DNA of 64,000 nucleotides from an uncultured Flavobacteriaceae bacterium (GCA_947493535.1 CANLRK010000002.1:62001-126000), one strand, 5' to 3'; shown: positions 53,594 to 64,000, counted from the stretch's first letter. Translations and numbers: made by a program. The notes: a model not told the origin generated them from the sequence alone.

Positions 53594-56500
53594 CTATCGT
53601 TTTAATGAAAAATGTGCTTTAAATTCTTTGTCATTGTTATTGCGATCCTTGTAAGTTGTTACAAACCAGTAATCTGAAGAGAATAATTTATTGCCGTTAT
53701 AAGTTCCATCCCAGCCTCTTTGTGAAGGATATATTTGAGTAATAAATTTACCAAATCGATCAAAAATTTGAATGGTAGCCTCAGGTTGATTAGATAGGTC
53801 TAAAATATTCCAGGTATCATTTACACCATCACCATTGGGCGTAAAAAATTTAGGGTATTTGATAACTGTTACTTCTAATATTGTTACCTCACAACCTCCT
53901 AATGTATCAATAATTGTTATGATATGATCTCCTGAGTTTACATTAAAAAACTGATTACTTTCTTGTATAGGACCATCATTTAATTGATAGTTGTACTGTC
54001 CTAGCCCACCAGTAATATGTACAGTAATTACAGCGTAATCATCAAAATCTTCAGTTACTGAATATGTAGCAATTGCTTGACTAGATGCGGTAACTACAAC
54101 TTCTGTTTCCTGATAATTACAATCTCCAGGTTGAGGAGGTGTTACAGGGTTAATTATAGAAGTAACAACAGTATAAGTCCCTGCGCTTGTTGCTAAATGA
54201 TTGGCACCACTAGCTATAATAGTTCCATTTAAATACCAATCAATAGTATAGATGTTTTCATCTAAATTTGATTCTAATAAAATGGGCTGTAGTGTTTCTC
54301 CTGTTTCTGGATCAACACAAATAATACCACCTTGAATGTTTAAGTCCAATAAAGGATGTATTGTAACTGTAAAAGTGGCCTCATCATAGCAGTTTGTATT
54401 ATTGATTGCAGTAGCATAAACATATATTGTATGTTCTCCAGGTGTTGTTAAATTTAAATCGGTAATTAAGTTTTGTCTCTCAGGGTCAGTATAATAAGCT
54501 ACATTATATCCACTAGTACTAAAGTCGTTTAATTGATAATTTCCACAAACTACTTCATCTGAAAAAGCGGGTAAAGTTGGTGTTTCGGAAATATTAATTG
54601 TTAGTTCAACTTCATTAATGCATGGTTCTCTATCTCCAGAATCGTTAAATATGTATACGGTATATGAGCCAGGAGTATTGTACAAATAATTAGAAGGAGT
54701 AATAAGTCCTACACCGTTTGGAGCTGTATAATAGTCGCCAACAGACAATGTAGGTAAGGTATAATTATCAGTATCACAGCGGTTGATTGTTTGATCTTCA
54801 CCAAGATCTTCACCAAGAATATTCACGGTAAAAATAGTCTCTGAGCTACATGTTTCTAAATCATCCCAATTATTATATATATATATAGTTTGTGTTGCAT
54901 CTATAATGCTTCCAGCTTCTAAAATTGGTAATGCTGAATCATTTGCTCCACCTGGAAGTGTAAAGTACGCTCCATTATCAAGCTCAGGTAAGGTATATAC
55001 ATCATTACAAATAAACACATCGGTAAAATTATCAACCAAAGGAAGGTCTCTTATTTCAACCGTGAAACTTGATTCTGCAGGACAACCATTTACTTCATTA
55101 TAAATATAGAATGTATGAAAACCAACAGTGTTAATTTCAGTTAATTCGGCTATAGGGTTAGCTGCAGAAGGACCTCCTGAGGCGTCGTAATAATTACCGT
55201 TAGTTAAATTAGGTAAAACAAAAGGGTTGTTAATACATCGTGTTATATTTCCATTTTCATCTCCAAGTTGATCTACTTCAGGGGTAGGATAAATAGTTAG
55301 TGTAAACATGTAATTATCAGTGCAATTAGCTGAAGGTGGAGTGGTAGGAGTAGTCTCTGCATACACATAAATATCATACGTATTATTGTTAGGTGATGCA
55401 ACATCATAGGTATATGTTGTGCCAGCAGGAATTAAATTACCTGCTCCTCCTGGGGTATCATAATATTCACCTACCGTTAGAGCAGGTAGGGTGTAACTGT
55501 CACAGGTATTAACGTCTGTTGGTTGATTAATAATTGTTATTTCAAATGAAGTTTCATTTGTACATGTTATTTCATCAGTGGTTCCAACATTATGTGTTTC
55601 AGTATTGTATACATAATATGTGCCCGAACTTGTTATGTTATCACCAGCCATTAGAGCTGTACCTGTACCCCCGCTTTGTGAGTAATAATTACCGTTTATT
55701 AGTGCAGGCAGGGTATAGTTAATGCAGGTAACTACGTTTTCAGGGTTATCAACGGGAGGTAAATCATAAATTGTAATATCAAAAGCTTCGTTTCTACAGA
55801 CAACACTAGCGCCGGTTGTAGGATCTATAGTTTCTGCATAGTAATGAACTGTTAAAGGTAAATTAGCTGAAGTAAAAACTGTTGAGGGATCAATAATAGT
55901 CCCTGTACCATTTGTTTCTGTGTAAAAGTTCCCAGGAGGAAGTATTGGAACAGAAAATTCTCCACAATGAAATTGTTCAACATTATACTCGTCAATAAAA
56001 GTTAGGGTAAAGCTTGATTGGTTGTAACATCCATTAACATCAGGACCATTATAAATGTAATAGGTTCCTCCATCATTAATAACATCACCAACATTTAGCA
56101 TATTACCCGTTCCGTCAGGTCCATCATAATAGTTTCCATCAGGAATTCCATCACCATCAACATCATCTATAGGAGGAAGTGTATAGCTACTACATTCAAT
56201 AGTATCGTCTAGGTTAGCAACCACAGGTAGTGGGTTTACAATAATATTGAAAGAAACTATATCAAAACATTCTGGGTTTTGATTATTTTGTAATAGAACC
56301 CATAGCGTTTGTGGAGAGTTGTTTATAGAGGTAGTATAGATGTTCCCTATTGGGTTTTGATTATTTTGAGCATCGGTTTCGGTTTCAAAATAAGTGATGG
56401 TAAAGTTACTAGGAGGTAATGCTCCTAAAATTTCATTATTTAAAAGTGTAAGGTCTGTACTAACAGTATCACCAATATTACATAATTGCACATCATTTAG

Positions 56501-57811
56501 AGGTGTAGCTTCTGTAGCTTGATTTACGGTTAAATCAAATGGTAGTTCAGCGTTACAATATGTGTTGGTTGCTATATTGAAAATTTTGATATAAATAGTT
56601 TCGTTTCCAGAACTGATGTAATTTGCTGTACTTCCTGTAGGTATTGGGTTGTTAGGAATGTCAGCTTGTGATGCAAAATAATGTACATCATAAATAGTAT
56701 CATCAATCCCTAAAACACTTTCATTATTGTTAGTGAGGTTGTATGAAAAATTACCAGTTCCGTCATCACAAGCTTGAAGGTTGTTTGGGGTGCCGATATT
56801 TAAATCAGAAACAACAATAGTATCGGTAAGTTCACAGTCGTTTTTTGTTGCAGTAACGGTATAAGTTCCAGCTTGAGTTATAGTTAAGCTATTGCTTGTT
56901 TCTGTTTGAGGAGTTCCGTTTAGAGTCCATGAATGTGTATATTCGATATCATCTAAATTGGTACTAACCGTTATACTATTTCCGTCACATATACTTGTAT
57001 CGTCACCTATATCAAGAGGTGTAATAAAATCACCCGCGTCTATTAAAACGGCTGAGTCAAAATCAGGGTTGCTATAATCACCAATTACCATACGTATTCT
57101 ATATGTTCTTCCGTCTGGTATTAATGTAGATGAAGCGTTTAATGCTGTTGTGTGCCCTCTCATGTTTATGGTTGAGGCAGCTGGATTATTTACATTGTAT
57201 GTTGAAAAAAGCTCAGGATTTTCTGAAGTACAACCAGAGTTATAAGTGTTGTCTCTAATAGTTAAAACACTAATAGGTGTTGTTGTACTCGGTAATACAG
57301 CTAAATTTGTTGTTGTTCCAGTACTTAGGTCGGTTAGTAAAAATGCGAAAACATCACTAAAACCACATTGATATTCACCATATTCATTAGAAGCGAAAAT
57401 AAAATTAAAGTTAAAATCACTCGAAATAGGTATAAAGTTAAATTGTAAAAAGGCGGTATCCGTTATCGGAGAATTTTGTCCAGAATTGTTACTGATGTCT
57501 TGTAAGTCAGGGTCAGTATTTGAATTTATTTGACTACTTAAATTGGTGTTTGTATAGTTACCTTCTGTATAGGCGGCAATACCAGTTCTTATAATAACCC
57601 CTTCGTTAATAGGAAAGGCAGAACCATTTTGATTAAAGTAAGCTACAGATTGCCCCGATGAGTATGATACTTCCGTAGGGTCAATACAAGAACCTTGTAA
57701 TAATAAATTTGCTAAGTCGGTAGCGGTATAAGATGAATCATCTACACTAATACTTTGAGAAAAACTAATACTAGTAATTAATAGTAATATGAGTGTGATT
57801 TTTTTTAACAT
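53594..57811 (-). CDS. T9SS type B sorted repeat protein with choice-of-anchor L domain
   Basis: The 1405-residue surface or secreted protein has a signal peptide (MLKKITLILLLITSISFSQ), which fixes the start at 57811. Residues about 20-270 show the choice-of-anchor L pattern (FNFIFASNEYGEYQCGFSDVFAFLL and TYRIRMVIGDYSNPDFDSAVLID). Next are PKD- and SprB-type segments and about eight repeats of a 60-90-residue unit. The C-terminal 85 residues are the gliding-motility-associated domain (FFTPNGDGVNDTWNI, IFDRFGKFITQI, GWDGTYNGNKLFSSDYWF), the type B sorting signal for T9SS export. It is likely a cell-surface adhesin. Confidence 0.92.
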   Translation of the reverse strand: MLKKITLILLLITSISFSQSISVDDSSYTATDLANLLLQGSCIDPTEVSYSSGQSVAYFNQNGSAFPINEGVIIRTGIAAYTEGNYTNTNLSSQINSNTDPDLQDISNNSGQNSPITDTAFLQFNFIPISSDFNFNFIFASNEYGEYQCGFSDVFAFLLTDLSTGTTTNLAVLPSTTTPISVLTIRDNTYNSGCTSENPELFSTYNVNNPAASTINMRGHTTALNASSTLIPDGRTYRIRMVIGDYSNPDFDSAVLIDAGDFITPLDIGDDTSICDGNSITVSTNLDDIEYTHSWTLNGTPQTETSNSLTITQAGTYTVTATKNDCELTDTIVVSDLNIGTPNNLQACDDGTGNFSYNLTNNNESVLGIDDTIYDVHYFASQADIPNNPIPTGSTANYISSGNETIYIKIFNIATNTYCNAELPFDLTVNQATEATPLNDVQLCNIGDTVSTDLTLLNNEILGALPPSNFTITYFETETDAQNNQNPIGNIYTTSINNSPQTLWVLLQNNQNPECFDIVSFNIIVNPLPVVANLDDTIECSSYTLPPIDDVDGDGIPDGNYYDGPDGTGNMLNVGDVINDGGTYYIYNGPDVNGCYNQSSFTLTFIDEYNVEQFHCGEFSVPILPPGNFYTETNGTGTIIDPSTVFTSANLPLTVHYYAETIDPTTGASVVCRNEAFDITIYDLPPVDNPENVVTCINYTLPALINGNYYSQSGGTGTALMAGDNITSSGTYYVYNTETHNVGTTDEITCTNETSFEITIINQPTDVNTCDSYTLPALTVGEYYDTPGGAGNLIPAGTTYTYDVASPNNNTYDIYVYAETTPTTPPSANCTDNYMFTLTIYPTPEVDQLGDENGNITRCINNPFVLPNLTNGNYYDASGGPSAANPIAELTEINTVGFHTFYIYNEVNGCPAESSFTVEIRDLPLVDNFTDVFICNDVYTLPELDNGAYFTLPGGANDSALPILEAGSIIDATQTIYIYNNWDDLETCSSETIFTVNILGEDLGEDQTINRCDTDNYTLPTLSVGDYYTAPNGVGLITPSNYLYNTPGSYTVYIFNDSGDREPCINEVELTINISETPTLPAFSDEVVCGNYQLNDFSTSGYNVAYYTDPERQNLITDLNLTTPGEHTIYVYATAINNTNCYDEATFTVTIHPLLDLNIQGGIICVDPETGETLQPILLESNLDENIYTIDWYLNGTIIASGANHLATSAGTYTVVTSIINPVTPPQPGDCNYQETEVVVTASSQAIATYSVTEDFDDYAVITVHITGGLGQYNYQLNDGPIQESNQFFNVNSGDHIITIIDTLGGCEVTILEVTVIKYPKFFTPNGDGVNDTWNILDLSNQPEATIQIFDRFGKFITQIYPSQRGWDGTYNGNKLFSSDYWFVTTYKDRNNNDKEFKAHFSLKR
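54400..56205 (-). repeat. Eight protein repeats in the T9SS substrate
   Basis: Each repeat has the pattern C-x-YTLP-x-L-x-x-G-x-YY-x-x-x-GG-x-G followed after 15-30 residues by TYYVYN or similar. Cores include YTLPALINGNYYSQSGGTG, YTLPALTVGEYYDTPGGAG, FVLPNLTNGNYYDASGGPS, YTLPELDNGAYFTLPGGAN and YTLPTLSVGDYYTAPNGVG. Length and sequence vary between copies. Confidence 0.85.
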
Positions 57812-57851
57812 AATCTTTGGGGATATGGAGATTAAGTTACATAAAAAAAAC

Positions 57852-57890
57852 AAAAAATCCTTATATAATTTCAATATATAAGGATTTTTA
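57852..57890 (-). terminator. Terminator of the LOG-family gene
   Basis: A perfect 15-base stem (AAAAATCCTTATATA / TATATAAGGATTTTT, seven-base loop) is followed on the minus strand by a long T-rich run. It lies 22 bases past the LOG stop and just upstream of the T9SS gene. Confidence 0.85.
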
Positions 57891-57911
57891 AAAGTTAAAA
57901 ACGTACTACAA

Positions 57912-58631
57912 CTAGAAGTTCGGGCTTAAAGCATATTTCTTGTAGAACGTGTCTAATATTTCAATTACTTCATCTTCAGTATCAACAACATTAATTAAAT
58001 CTAAATCGCCAACACTAATTGTTTTGTGTTCAATTTCCATAGTTTTTTTAATCCAGTCTAATAAGCCAGACCAATACTCGCTTCCAACAAGAATGATAGG
58101 GAATTTTTCAATTTTTTTAGTTTGTATTAAGGTAATAGCTTCAAACAACTCATCAAGTGTACCAAAACCTCCAGGCATAACTACAAATCCTTGCGAGTAT
58201 TTTACAAACATTACTTTTCGTACAAAAAAGTAATCATGGTCTAAACATTTGTCACTATCAATATACGGATTGTCATGTTGTTCAAATGGTAGTTCTATAT
58301 TTAATCCTACAGAAGTACCACCACCTATATGAGCTCCTTTATTTCCTGCTTCCATTATTCCAGGTCCACCCCCTGTAATAACGCCATAACCATGGTCTAC
58401 TATTTTCTTAGCAACATTTACTGCTAGCTCATAATAATGATCACCAGGCTTAGTTCTTGCTGATCCAAATATAGATACGCAAGGCCCAATTTTACTCATT
58501 TTTTCGAATCCGTTAACGAATTCGCTCATAATTTTAAAAATAGCCCAAGAATCGTTAGCTTTTATTTCATTCCATGTTCTATTCAATCTCAATTCTTCCA
58601 TACTAAGTTTTTTACTGATTATTTTTTTCAA
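57912..58631 (-). CDS. LOG-family (TIGR00730) protein
   Basis: The 239-residue protein has the LOG Rossmann pattern: VSIFGSARTKPGDHYYELA, GYGVITGGGPGIMEAGNKGAH and the active motif MPGGFGTLDELFEAITL. LOG enzymes hydrolyse nucleoside 5'-monophosphates, releasing cytokinin-like bases in plants; the role in bacteria is less clear. A TAACTTTG element (minus strand 58646-58639) fits a -7 box. Confidence 0.9.
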   Translation of the reverse strand: MKKIISKKLSMEELRLNRTWNEIKANDSWAIFKIMSEFVNGFEKMSKIGPCVSIFGSARTKPGDHYYELAVNVAKKIVDHGYGVITGGGPGIMEAGNKGAHIGGGTSVGLNIELPFEQHDNPYIDSDKCLDHDYFFVRKVMFVKYSQGFVVMPGGFGTLDELFEAITLIQTKKIEKFPIILVGSEYWSGLLDWIKKTMEIEHKTISVGDLDLINVVDTEDEVIEILDTFYKKYALSPNF

Positions 58632-58686
58632 AACCGACCAAAGTTACTCTTTTTTGTATACTGACCTAATAATTGAGCTTAAAAAA

Positions 58687-61518
58687 CTAGTTTAATTCTT
58701 TTTTTAAATATTTAGCGGTATGACTGTTTTTTACTTTGATTATTTCTTCTGGTGTACCTTTAGCTATTATTGTACCTCCGTTTTTACCTCCTTCAGGGCC
58801 AACATCTACAATATAATCGGCTAATTTTATAACATCTAAATTATGCTCAATTATTACTACGGAATTTCCTTTGTCTACTAGCTTGTGAATTACATTCATA
58901 AGAACCCTAATGTCTTCAAAATGAAGACCAGTTGTAGGTTCGTCTAAAATATAAAATGTTTTTCCAGTATCTCTTTTTGAAAGTTCAGTAGCTAGTTTAA
59001 CACGCTGTGCTTCACCACCTGAAAGTGTGGTGCTTTGCTGACCAAGGGTAATATAGCCTAAACCTACATCTTGAATTGTTTTTAGTTTTCGATGTATTTT
59101 AGGAATATTTTCAAAAAAAGCTACAGCTTCGTTAATGGTCATATGCAATACATCAGCAATAGTTTTTCCTTTGTATCTTATTTCTAGAGTTTCACGGTTA
59201 AATTGTTTTCCTTGGCAGGTTTCACATTCAACATATACATCTGGTAAAAAATTCATTTCTATAACACGTAAACCACCTCCTTGGCAGGTTTCACAGCGTC
59301 CGCCTTTTACATTAAAACTAAAGCGACCGGGTTTGTAGCCCCGTATGGCAGCTTCATTAGTTTTAGCAAATAAATTTCTAATTTCACTAAAAACACCGGT
59401 ATAGGTAGCCGGGTTTGAGCGTGGTGTGCGCCCAATAGGACTTTGGTTGATATCAATAACTTTGTCTATATGCTCTAATCCCTTTATCTTTTTGTAGGGC
59501 ATTGGTTTTTTTACTGCATTAAAAAAATGTGCGTTCAAAATTGGATATAAGGTTTCGTTAATTAAAGTAGACTTACCACTGCCAGAAACTCCAGTTATAC
59601 AAACAAGTTTTCCTAAAGGAATATTAATAGTTACATTTTTTAAATTATTGCCTGTTGCTCCAGTGAGAGTAAGTTTTTTACCATTCCCTTTTCTTCGTGT
59701 TTTTGGTACACTTATTTCTTTTTGTCCGTTTAAGTAAGCTGCTGTTAGAGTATTTTCTTTAAGGAGCTGTTCAGGGTTTCCTTCAGATATGATTTCTCCT
59801 CCGTTTTTTCCTGCATGAGGACCAATGTCAATTACATAATCGGCTTGTTCAATCATGTCTTTATCGTGTTCTACAACAAGAACAGAGTTACCAATGTCTC
59901 TTAATTGCGTTAAAGAATTGATTAGTTTTTCATTATCACGCTGATGTAAACCAATACTAGGTTCATCTAAAATATACAGTACTCCTACTAGCTGCGACCC
60001 AATTTGTGTTGCTAATCGAATGCGTTGTGCCTCACCACCAGATAGAGTTTTAGAACTTCTGTTTAGAGTTAAATAGTTTAGTCCAACATCTAGTAAAAAT
60101 TGTAACCGTTCTTTAATTTCTTTTACTACTTCAGCTCCTATTTGTAGTTGTTTTGCTGATAAATGCTTGTCTAGATTCTTCATCCATATAGCTAAATCGG
60201 CAATATCCATTTGCGCAAGCTCGGCAATATTTTGGTTATTGATTTTAAAATATAAAGCTTCCTTTTTTAATCGAGAACCATTACAGCTTCCACATTTATT
60301 ATTGTCCATAAACTCCTTAGCCCAACGTTTTAAAGAGCTAGAGTTACTGTCATTATACTGACTTTTTATAAAAGGAATAATGCCTTCAAAGTCAATTTTG
60401 TATTTACGAGTAACACCTAGGGTTTTAGAATTAACAGTAAACTGCTCATTACCACCGTGTAAAATTATTTGCATAGCTTCAGCGGGTATATTAGCTATGG
60501 GGTCGGTTAATTTAAAACTATAGCGTTCAGCAATAGTTTCTAATTGCTTGAACATCCATGATTTTTTATATTCTCCAAGTGGAGCAATTCCTCCGTTTTG
60601 TATAGATTTTGAATCGTTGGGTATGATTTTAGCGGTATTTACTTCATACAAATTACCAATTCCGTTACAAGTGTTGCAAGCTCCCTTAGGTGAATTAAAT
60701 GAAAATGAATTTGGTTCAGGGGAAGGGTAAGAAACTCCAGAAACCGGACACATCAAATCACGTGAAAGGTAACGTGCTTCAGTAGTGTTGTGTTCAATAA
60801 TTAATAAGATGTTTTCGCCATGATACATGGCTGTTTTAATGGTTTCTGTGAGTCTTTTGTCATTGTCAACATCATCAGAAATTTTAAGCCGATCAATTAC
60901 AATTTCAATATCATGTGTTTTGTAACGATCCAATTTCATCCCTTTTGTAATATCTACTATTTCACCATCTACTCTAACTTTGGTAAAGCCTTGCTTAGCA
61001 ATGGTTTCAAATAATTCGCGATAGTGTCCTTTTCTTGATTTTATTACAGGAGCTAGTACTACTATTTTTTTATTTAGATATTCTGATAAAATAAGCTCTC
61101 GTATCTGATCATCAGAGTAGCTTACCATTTTTTTGTTGGTTACGTAGCTATATGCATCGGCAGCACGTGCAAAAAGGAGTCGTAAAAAATCATAAATCTC
61201 GGTAATGGTTCCTACGGTAGATCTCGGGTTTTTATTAGTAGTTTTTTGTTCAATAGCAATAACAGGTGATAAGCCATCAATTTTGTCTACATCAGGACGC
61301 TCTAAGCCTCCTAAAAATTGGCGCGCATAGGCTGAAAAAGTTTCAATGTACCTGCGTTGTCCTTCAGCGTAAATAGTATCAAAAGCTAAAGATGATTTTC
61401 CAGAACCTGATAACCCAGTAATTACCACTAATTGTTCGCGTGGTATTTTAACATCTATATTTTTTAGGTTGTGCGCACGAGCGCCTTGAACGTTTATATA
61501 TTCTTGATTTGGTGCCAT
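58687..61518 (-). CDS. uvrA: Excinuclease ABC subunit A
   Basis: The 943-residue damage-recognition ATPase of nucleotide excision repair works with UvrB. It has two ABC modules with Walker A motifs GLSGSGKSS and GVSGSGKST, two signature motifs [12 protein letters not shown] and [12 protein letters not shown], and D-loop aspartates in [10 protein letters not shown] and [10 protein letters not shown]. The last zinc module [14 protein letters not shown] is intact. The first zinc module opens CPVSG rather than CPxC, so it has lost one cysteine. The start is ATG before APNQEY; an upstream TTG adds three residues. Confidence 0.97.
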   Translation of the reverse strand: MAPNQEYINVQGARAHNLKNIDVKIPREQLVVITGLSGSGKSSLAFDTIYAEGQRRYIETFSAYARQFLGGLERPDVDKIDGLSPVIAIEQKTTNKNPRSTVGTITEIYDFLRLLFARAADAYSYVTNKKMVSYSDDQIRELILSEYLNKKIVVLAPVIKSRKGHYRELFETIAKQGFTKVRVDGEIVDITKGMKLDRYKTHDIEIVIDRLKISDDVDNDKRLTETIKTAMYHGENILLIIEHNTTEARYLSRDLMCPVSGVSYPSPEPNSFSFNSPKGACNTCNGIGNLYEVNTAKIIPNDSKSIQNGGIAPLGEYKKSWMFKQLETIAERYSFKLTDPIANIPAEAMQIILHGGNEQFTVNSKTLGVTRKYKIDFEGIIPFIKSQYNDSNSSSLKRWAKEFMDNNKCGSCNGSRLKKEALYFKINNQNIAELAQMDIADLAIWMKNLDKHLSAKQLQIGAEVVKEIKERLQFLLDVGLNYLTLNRSSKTLSGGEAQRIRLATQIGSQLVGVLYILDEPSIGLHQRDNEKLINSLTQLRDIGNSVLVVEHDKDMIEQADYVIDIGPHAGKNGGEIISEGNPEQLLKENTLTAAYLNGQKEISVPKTRRKGNGKKLTLTGATGNNLKNVTINIPLGKLVCITGVSGSGKSTLINETLYPILNAHFFNAVKKPMPYKKIKGLEHIDKVIDINQSPIGRTPRSNPATYTGVFSEIRNLFAKTNEAAIRGYKPGRFSFNVKGGRCETCQGGGLRVIEMNFLPDVYVECETCQGKQFNRETLEIRYKGKTIADVLHMTINEAVAFFENIPKIHRKLKTIQDVGLGYITLGQQSTTLSGGEAQRVKLATELSKRDTGKTFYILDEPTTGLHFEDIRVLMNVIHKLVDKGNSVVIIEHNLDVIKLADYIVDVGPEGGKNGGTIIAKGTPEEIIKVKNSHTAKYLKKELN

Positions 61519-61589
61519 TATAACCAATTATAATTCATGTAATTTAAAGCCTGTAAAGGTACTAATTTCATGGCGGATTAACTATTGAG

Positions 61590-62489
61590 CTATTGCATCC
61601 TTTTTTTTATACCCTTAGCAAGTTTTGTTGCTGCTTCTGGTGCATTTCTAAACCAAAGCTCGGGCTCTATTAGTTCAATTTCTGAAATGGCTAAGGCGTT
61701 AGTGTTGTCAATTATTACATCTACTCTTGCATAAATAGGAAGTTCAATACAGGCTTTTACAGCGTTTTCAGCAAAGGCAATTTGTTTAGTACTAGCTACA
61801 TGTTGGTGTACTGTTCCGCCAAAATCATCTTGAACTCTAAAATCGCCAGGCTTCGCAATTTTTAAGACTGCGTGTGAATATGCGCCATTAATAACAATAA
61901 AGGAATATTCTCCTTTAGTTAAGATGTTTTCCTGAAAGGGTTGTAACATCATATCTTCTTGATTAATGAGTTGTTGGAAGATGTTTTCATACTCCTGAAT
62001 AGTTTCATTTGTGAGCTTGTATGTGTGCCTTGCTGCACCTGATATACAGGGCTTTAAAACGGTTTTTGTCCACCCTAATTGTTTATGTAGTTCTTTTAAG
62101 TTGGTTTGTGTTCCTTTTTTTATGAAATGAGTTTCACATACAGGAACTCCTTGTTCTTTAAGATCGTTTAAATAATGTTTGTCAATATTCCAGTTAATTA
62201 TTTTTGCAGAATTTAATAAAGTTGTTTGAGTACTTACGCTAGTTAACCATTTATTGAATTCTTCAAACCGATCGAAATAATCCCAAGTGGTTCTAAAAAG
62301 AACATATTTTGTGGTGCTCCAATCAAAATCTGGGTCGCTCCAACTTTTTCGCTCAGCTTTTAGTCCTTCTTTTCTTAAAGCTTCTATTACCAATTGATCT
62401 TCTAATAAAATGTTATCTATATATGTATCGGTTTCTTTAGGGGCTACATACCTATCTTCAGTTAATACTACAATATCAAATTTTGTCAT
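61590..62489 (-). CDS. ATP-grasp domain protein
   Basis: The 299-residue protein has an N-terminal pre-ATP-grasp fold (FDIVVLTEDRYVAPKETDTYI, VLFRTTWDYFDRFEEF) and an ATP-grasp domain with the KPCISGAARHTYKL glycine loop, MMLQPFQENILTKGEYSFIVING and the metal-binding AISEIELIEPELWFRNAPEAA. This resembles RimK and glutathione synthetase-type ligases acting on carboxyl and amine substrates. The substrate is unknown. It is the gene upstream of uvrA, on the same strand. Confidence 0.88.
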   Translation of the reverse strand: MTKFDIVVLTEDRYVAPKETDTYIDNILLEDQLVIEALRKEGLKAERKSWSDPDFDWSTTKYVLFRTTWDYFDRFEEFNKWLTSVSTQTTLLNSAKIINWNIDKHYLNDLKEQGVPVCETHFIKKGTQTNLKELHKQLGWTKTVLKPCISGAARHTYKLTNETIQEYENIFQQLINQEDMMLQPFQENILTKGEYSFIVINGAYSHAVLKIAKPGDFRVQDDFGGTVHQHVASTKQIAFAENAVKACIELPIYARVDVIIDNTNALAISEIELIEPELWFRNAPEAATKLAKGIKKRMQ

Positions 62490-62626
62490 TTTGGCGTTTT
62501 AATTTATCAAGTAAAGATAAAAAAAGACTTTAGTTAATATTGTTACTGATATACTTGATTTTTGTACTTGAAATTTTTTAAGTTTTGCGTAAATTGCGAA
62601 CCCTTAATGATAAGATTTTAGTACAG

Positions 62627-64000
62627 ATGATACAAGCAACACCATATACCCCTAAACATAAAATTCGTATTGTAACTGCAGCCGCTTTATTTGATGGCCA
62701 CGATGCTGCAATAAACATCATGCGTAGAATTATTCAAACTACCGGAGTAGAGGTAATTCACTTAGGGCATGACAGAAGTGTTGATGAAGTAGTAAATTGT
62801 GCAATTCAGGAAGATGCTAATGCTATAGCAATAACCTCATACCAAGGCGGACATAATGAGTATTTTAAATACATGTACGATTTGCTAAAGGAAAGAGGTG
62901 CTGGCCACATAAAGATTTTTGGAGGCGGAGGTGGAGTAATACTTCCTTCTGAAATTAAGGAGTTGATGGATTACGGAATTACACGTATTTACGCACCTGA
63001 TGATGGCCGTGAAATGGGCTTGCAAGGTATGATTAATGATTTGGTAGAAAAATCTGACTTTGCTATTGGTGATACCTTAAACGGAGAAATAGATAAACTT
63101 GCAACCAAAGAAATTGGTGCTATTGCTCGTGTGATTTCATCAGCAGAAAACTTTCCTGAAGTTGCAAAAGCTACCTTAGAGAAAATTCATCAACAAAATA
63201 AGGGTTCTAAAACTCCAGTTTTAGGAATTACAGGAACTGGTGGAGCGGGTAAATCATCTTTGGTAGATGAGTTAGTCCGTCGTTTTTTAATTGATTTTCC
63301 AGAGAAAACTATCGGGTTAATTTCGGTAGATCCTTCAAAAAGAAAAACAGGAGGCGCGTTATTAGGTGACCGTATTCGTATGAATGCCATAAACAATAAA
63401 CGTGTTTACATGCGTTCGTTAGCAACGCGCCAATCAAACTTAGCCTTATCAAAATATGTAAATGAGGCTGTTGAGGTGCTAAAAGCAGCAAAGTTTGATT
63501 TAATTATTTTAGAAACTTCTGGTATTGGGCAATCTGACACAGAAATTATAGAGCATTCTGACACGTCGTTGTATGTAATGACTCCTGAATTTGGTGCGGC
63601 TACACAATTGGAAAAAATAGACATGCTAGATTTTGCTGATTTGGTAGCTATAAACAAATTTGATAAGCGAGGTGCTTTAGATGCATTAAGAGATGTAAAA
63701 AAGCAATACATGCGCAATAATAATTTGTGGGATGTTCATATGGACGATATGCCAGTGTTTGGAACTATAGCCTCTCAATTTAATGATCCTGGAATGAATT
63801 CATTATACAAATCTATCATGGATAAATTGGTAGAAAAGTCTGGGGCAGATTTAAAATCCTCATTTGAAATAACAAAACAAATGTCTGAAAAGATATTTGT
63901 AATTCCTCCAAGTCGTGTACGCTACTTATCTGAAATAGCAGAAAACAATAGAAGTTATGATGCTAAAGCATCAGTTCAAAAAGAAGTAGCTCAAAAACTT
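62627..64000 (+). CDS. icmF: Fused isobutyryl-CoA mutase IcmF, 5' part
   Basis: The gene runs off the end of the window; 458 codons are seen from the ATG at 62627. It starts with a B12-binding domain ([19 protein letters not shown], base-off motif DGHDAA, then [19 protein letters not shown]) and continues with a MeaB-like G-protein chaperone domain (Walker [32 protein letters not shown], then [14 protein letters not shown] and [11 protein letters not shown]). The catalytic mutase part should follow beyond base 64000. IcmF isomerises isobutyryl-CoA and n-butyryl-CoA or related acyl-CoAs, using its built-in chaperone to manage cobalamin. Confidence 0.93.
   Translation, partial: MIQATPYTPKHKIRIVTAAALFDGHDAAINIMRRIIQTTGVEVIHLGHDRSVDEVVNCAIQEDANAIAITSYQGGHNEYFKYMYDLLKERGAGHIKIFGGGGGVILPSEIKELMDYGITRIYAPDDGREMGLQGMINDLVEKSDFAIGDTLNGEIDKLATKEIGAIARVISSAENFPEVAKATLEKIHQQNKGSKTPVLGITGTGGAGKSSLVDELVRRFLIDFPEKTIGLISVDPSKRKTGGALLGDRIRMNAINNKRVYMRSLATRQSNLALSKYVNEAVEVLKAAKFDLIILETSGIGQSDTEIIEHSDTSLYVMTPEFGAATQLEKIDMLDFADLVAINKFDKRGALDALRDVKKQYMRNNNLWDVHMDDMPVFGTIASQFNDPGMNSLYKSIMDKLVEKSGADLKSSFEITKQMSEKIFVIPPSRVRYLSEIAENNRSYDAKASVQKEVAQKL

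Overview
The window is a stretch of ordinary chromosome from a low-GC member of the Bacteroidetes, most likely the family Flavobacteriaceae and probably a marine genus close to Tenacibaculum or Polaribacter (the genus is an inference). The evidence is a type IX secretion substrate with a gliding-motility C-terminal domain, a fused SecDF, a fused E1 alpha-beta 2-oxo-acid dehydrogenase, an unusually long signal peptidase I, and promoters of the Bacteroidetes form TTG-N19/20-TAnnTTTG. I see no phage, insertion sequence, integrase or CRISPR array. Coding density is high. No gene-free stretch exceeds 300 bases; the 411 bases between udk and trxB hold a tRNA, promoters and a terminator.

Layout. 1-3886 (+): the 3' part of mutL, two tandem rhomboid proteases and a membrane-anchored EEP-fold phosphodiesterase, tightly coupled. 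3898-9557 (-): a seven-gene unit parA-parB-DUF5683-dapB-lepB-wbqC-DUF6122. 9689-14880 (-): udk, a DivIC-like protein and the methylmalonyl-CoA mutase pair, with an unknown lipoprotein gene between the two subunits. 14996-16239 (+): tRNA-Pro and trxB. 16318-20692 (-): an envelope-stress type cluster, DUF4870-PadR-PspC-GIN lipoprotein, followed by a separate GIN protein. 20844-24765: a DUF4442 hotdog protein, an AIM24 protein, a conserved 65-residue protein, divergent oxyR/dps and a TRIC-type channel whose start lies inside a long hairpin. 24778-28778: DUF2141, a lipoprotein cyclophilin and a NUDIX hydrolase with overlapping divergent start codons, an acyltransferase, and an ECF sigma factor with a membrane partner.

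28949-34799 (+): a LytS/LytTR two-component system with 2TM modules (one fused to the kinase), a FAD-dependent dehydrogenase, a GNAT enzyme and a glycosyltransferase that appears to start at ATT. 35047-41967 (+): gyrB, mdh, a DUF4412 protein and secDF. 42196-50543: DUF192 lipoprotein, lgt, an orphan HsdR-N-type nuclease domain, holA, a diheme peroxidase lipoprotein, a two-winged-helix methyltransferase and the fused 2-oxo-acid dehydrogenase E1. 50713-61518 (-): an M1-peptidase-like protein with no zinc ligands and a barrel-like C-terminus, a 1405-residue T9SS type B repeat protein, a LOG-family protein and uvrA. 61590-64000: an ATP-grasp protein and the 5' part of icmF.

Themes. Two separate B12-dependent acyl-CoA mutases (mutA/mutB and icmF) plus the branched-chain E1 point to propionate and branched-chain amino acid catabolism. 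Envelope functions dominate the rest: LepB, Lgt, SecDF, T9SS cargo, rhomboids and PspC/GIN. I found no clear new multigene defence or metabolic system. The most interesting items are local: the hairpin that buries the TRIC start, the zinc-less M1-barrel protein, the ATT start, the lipoprotein inside the mutase operon, and the repeat proteins.
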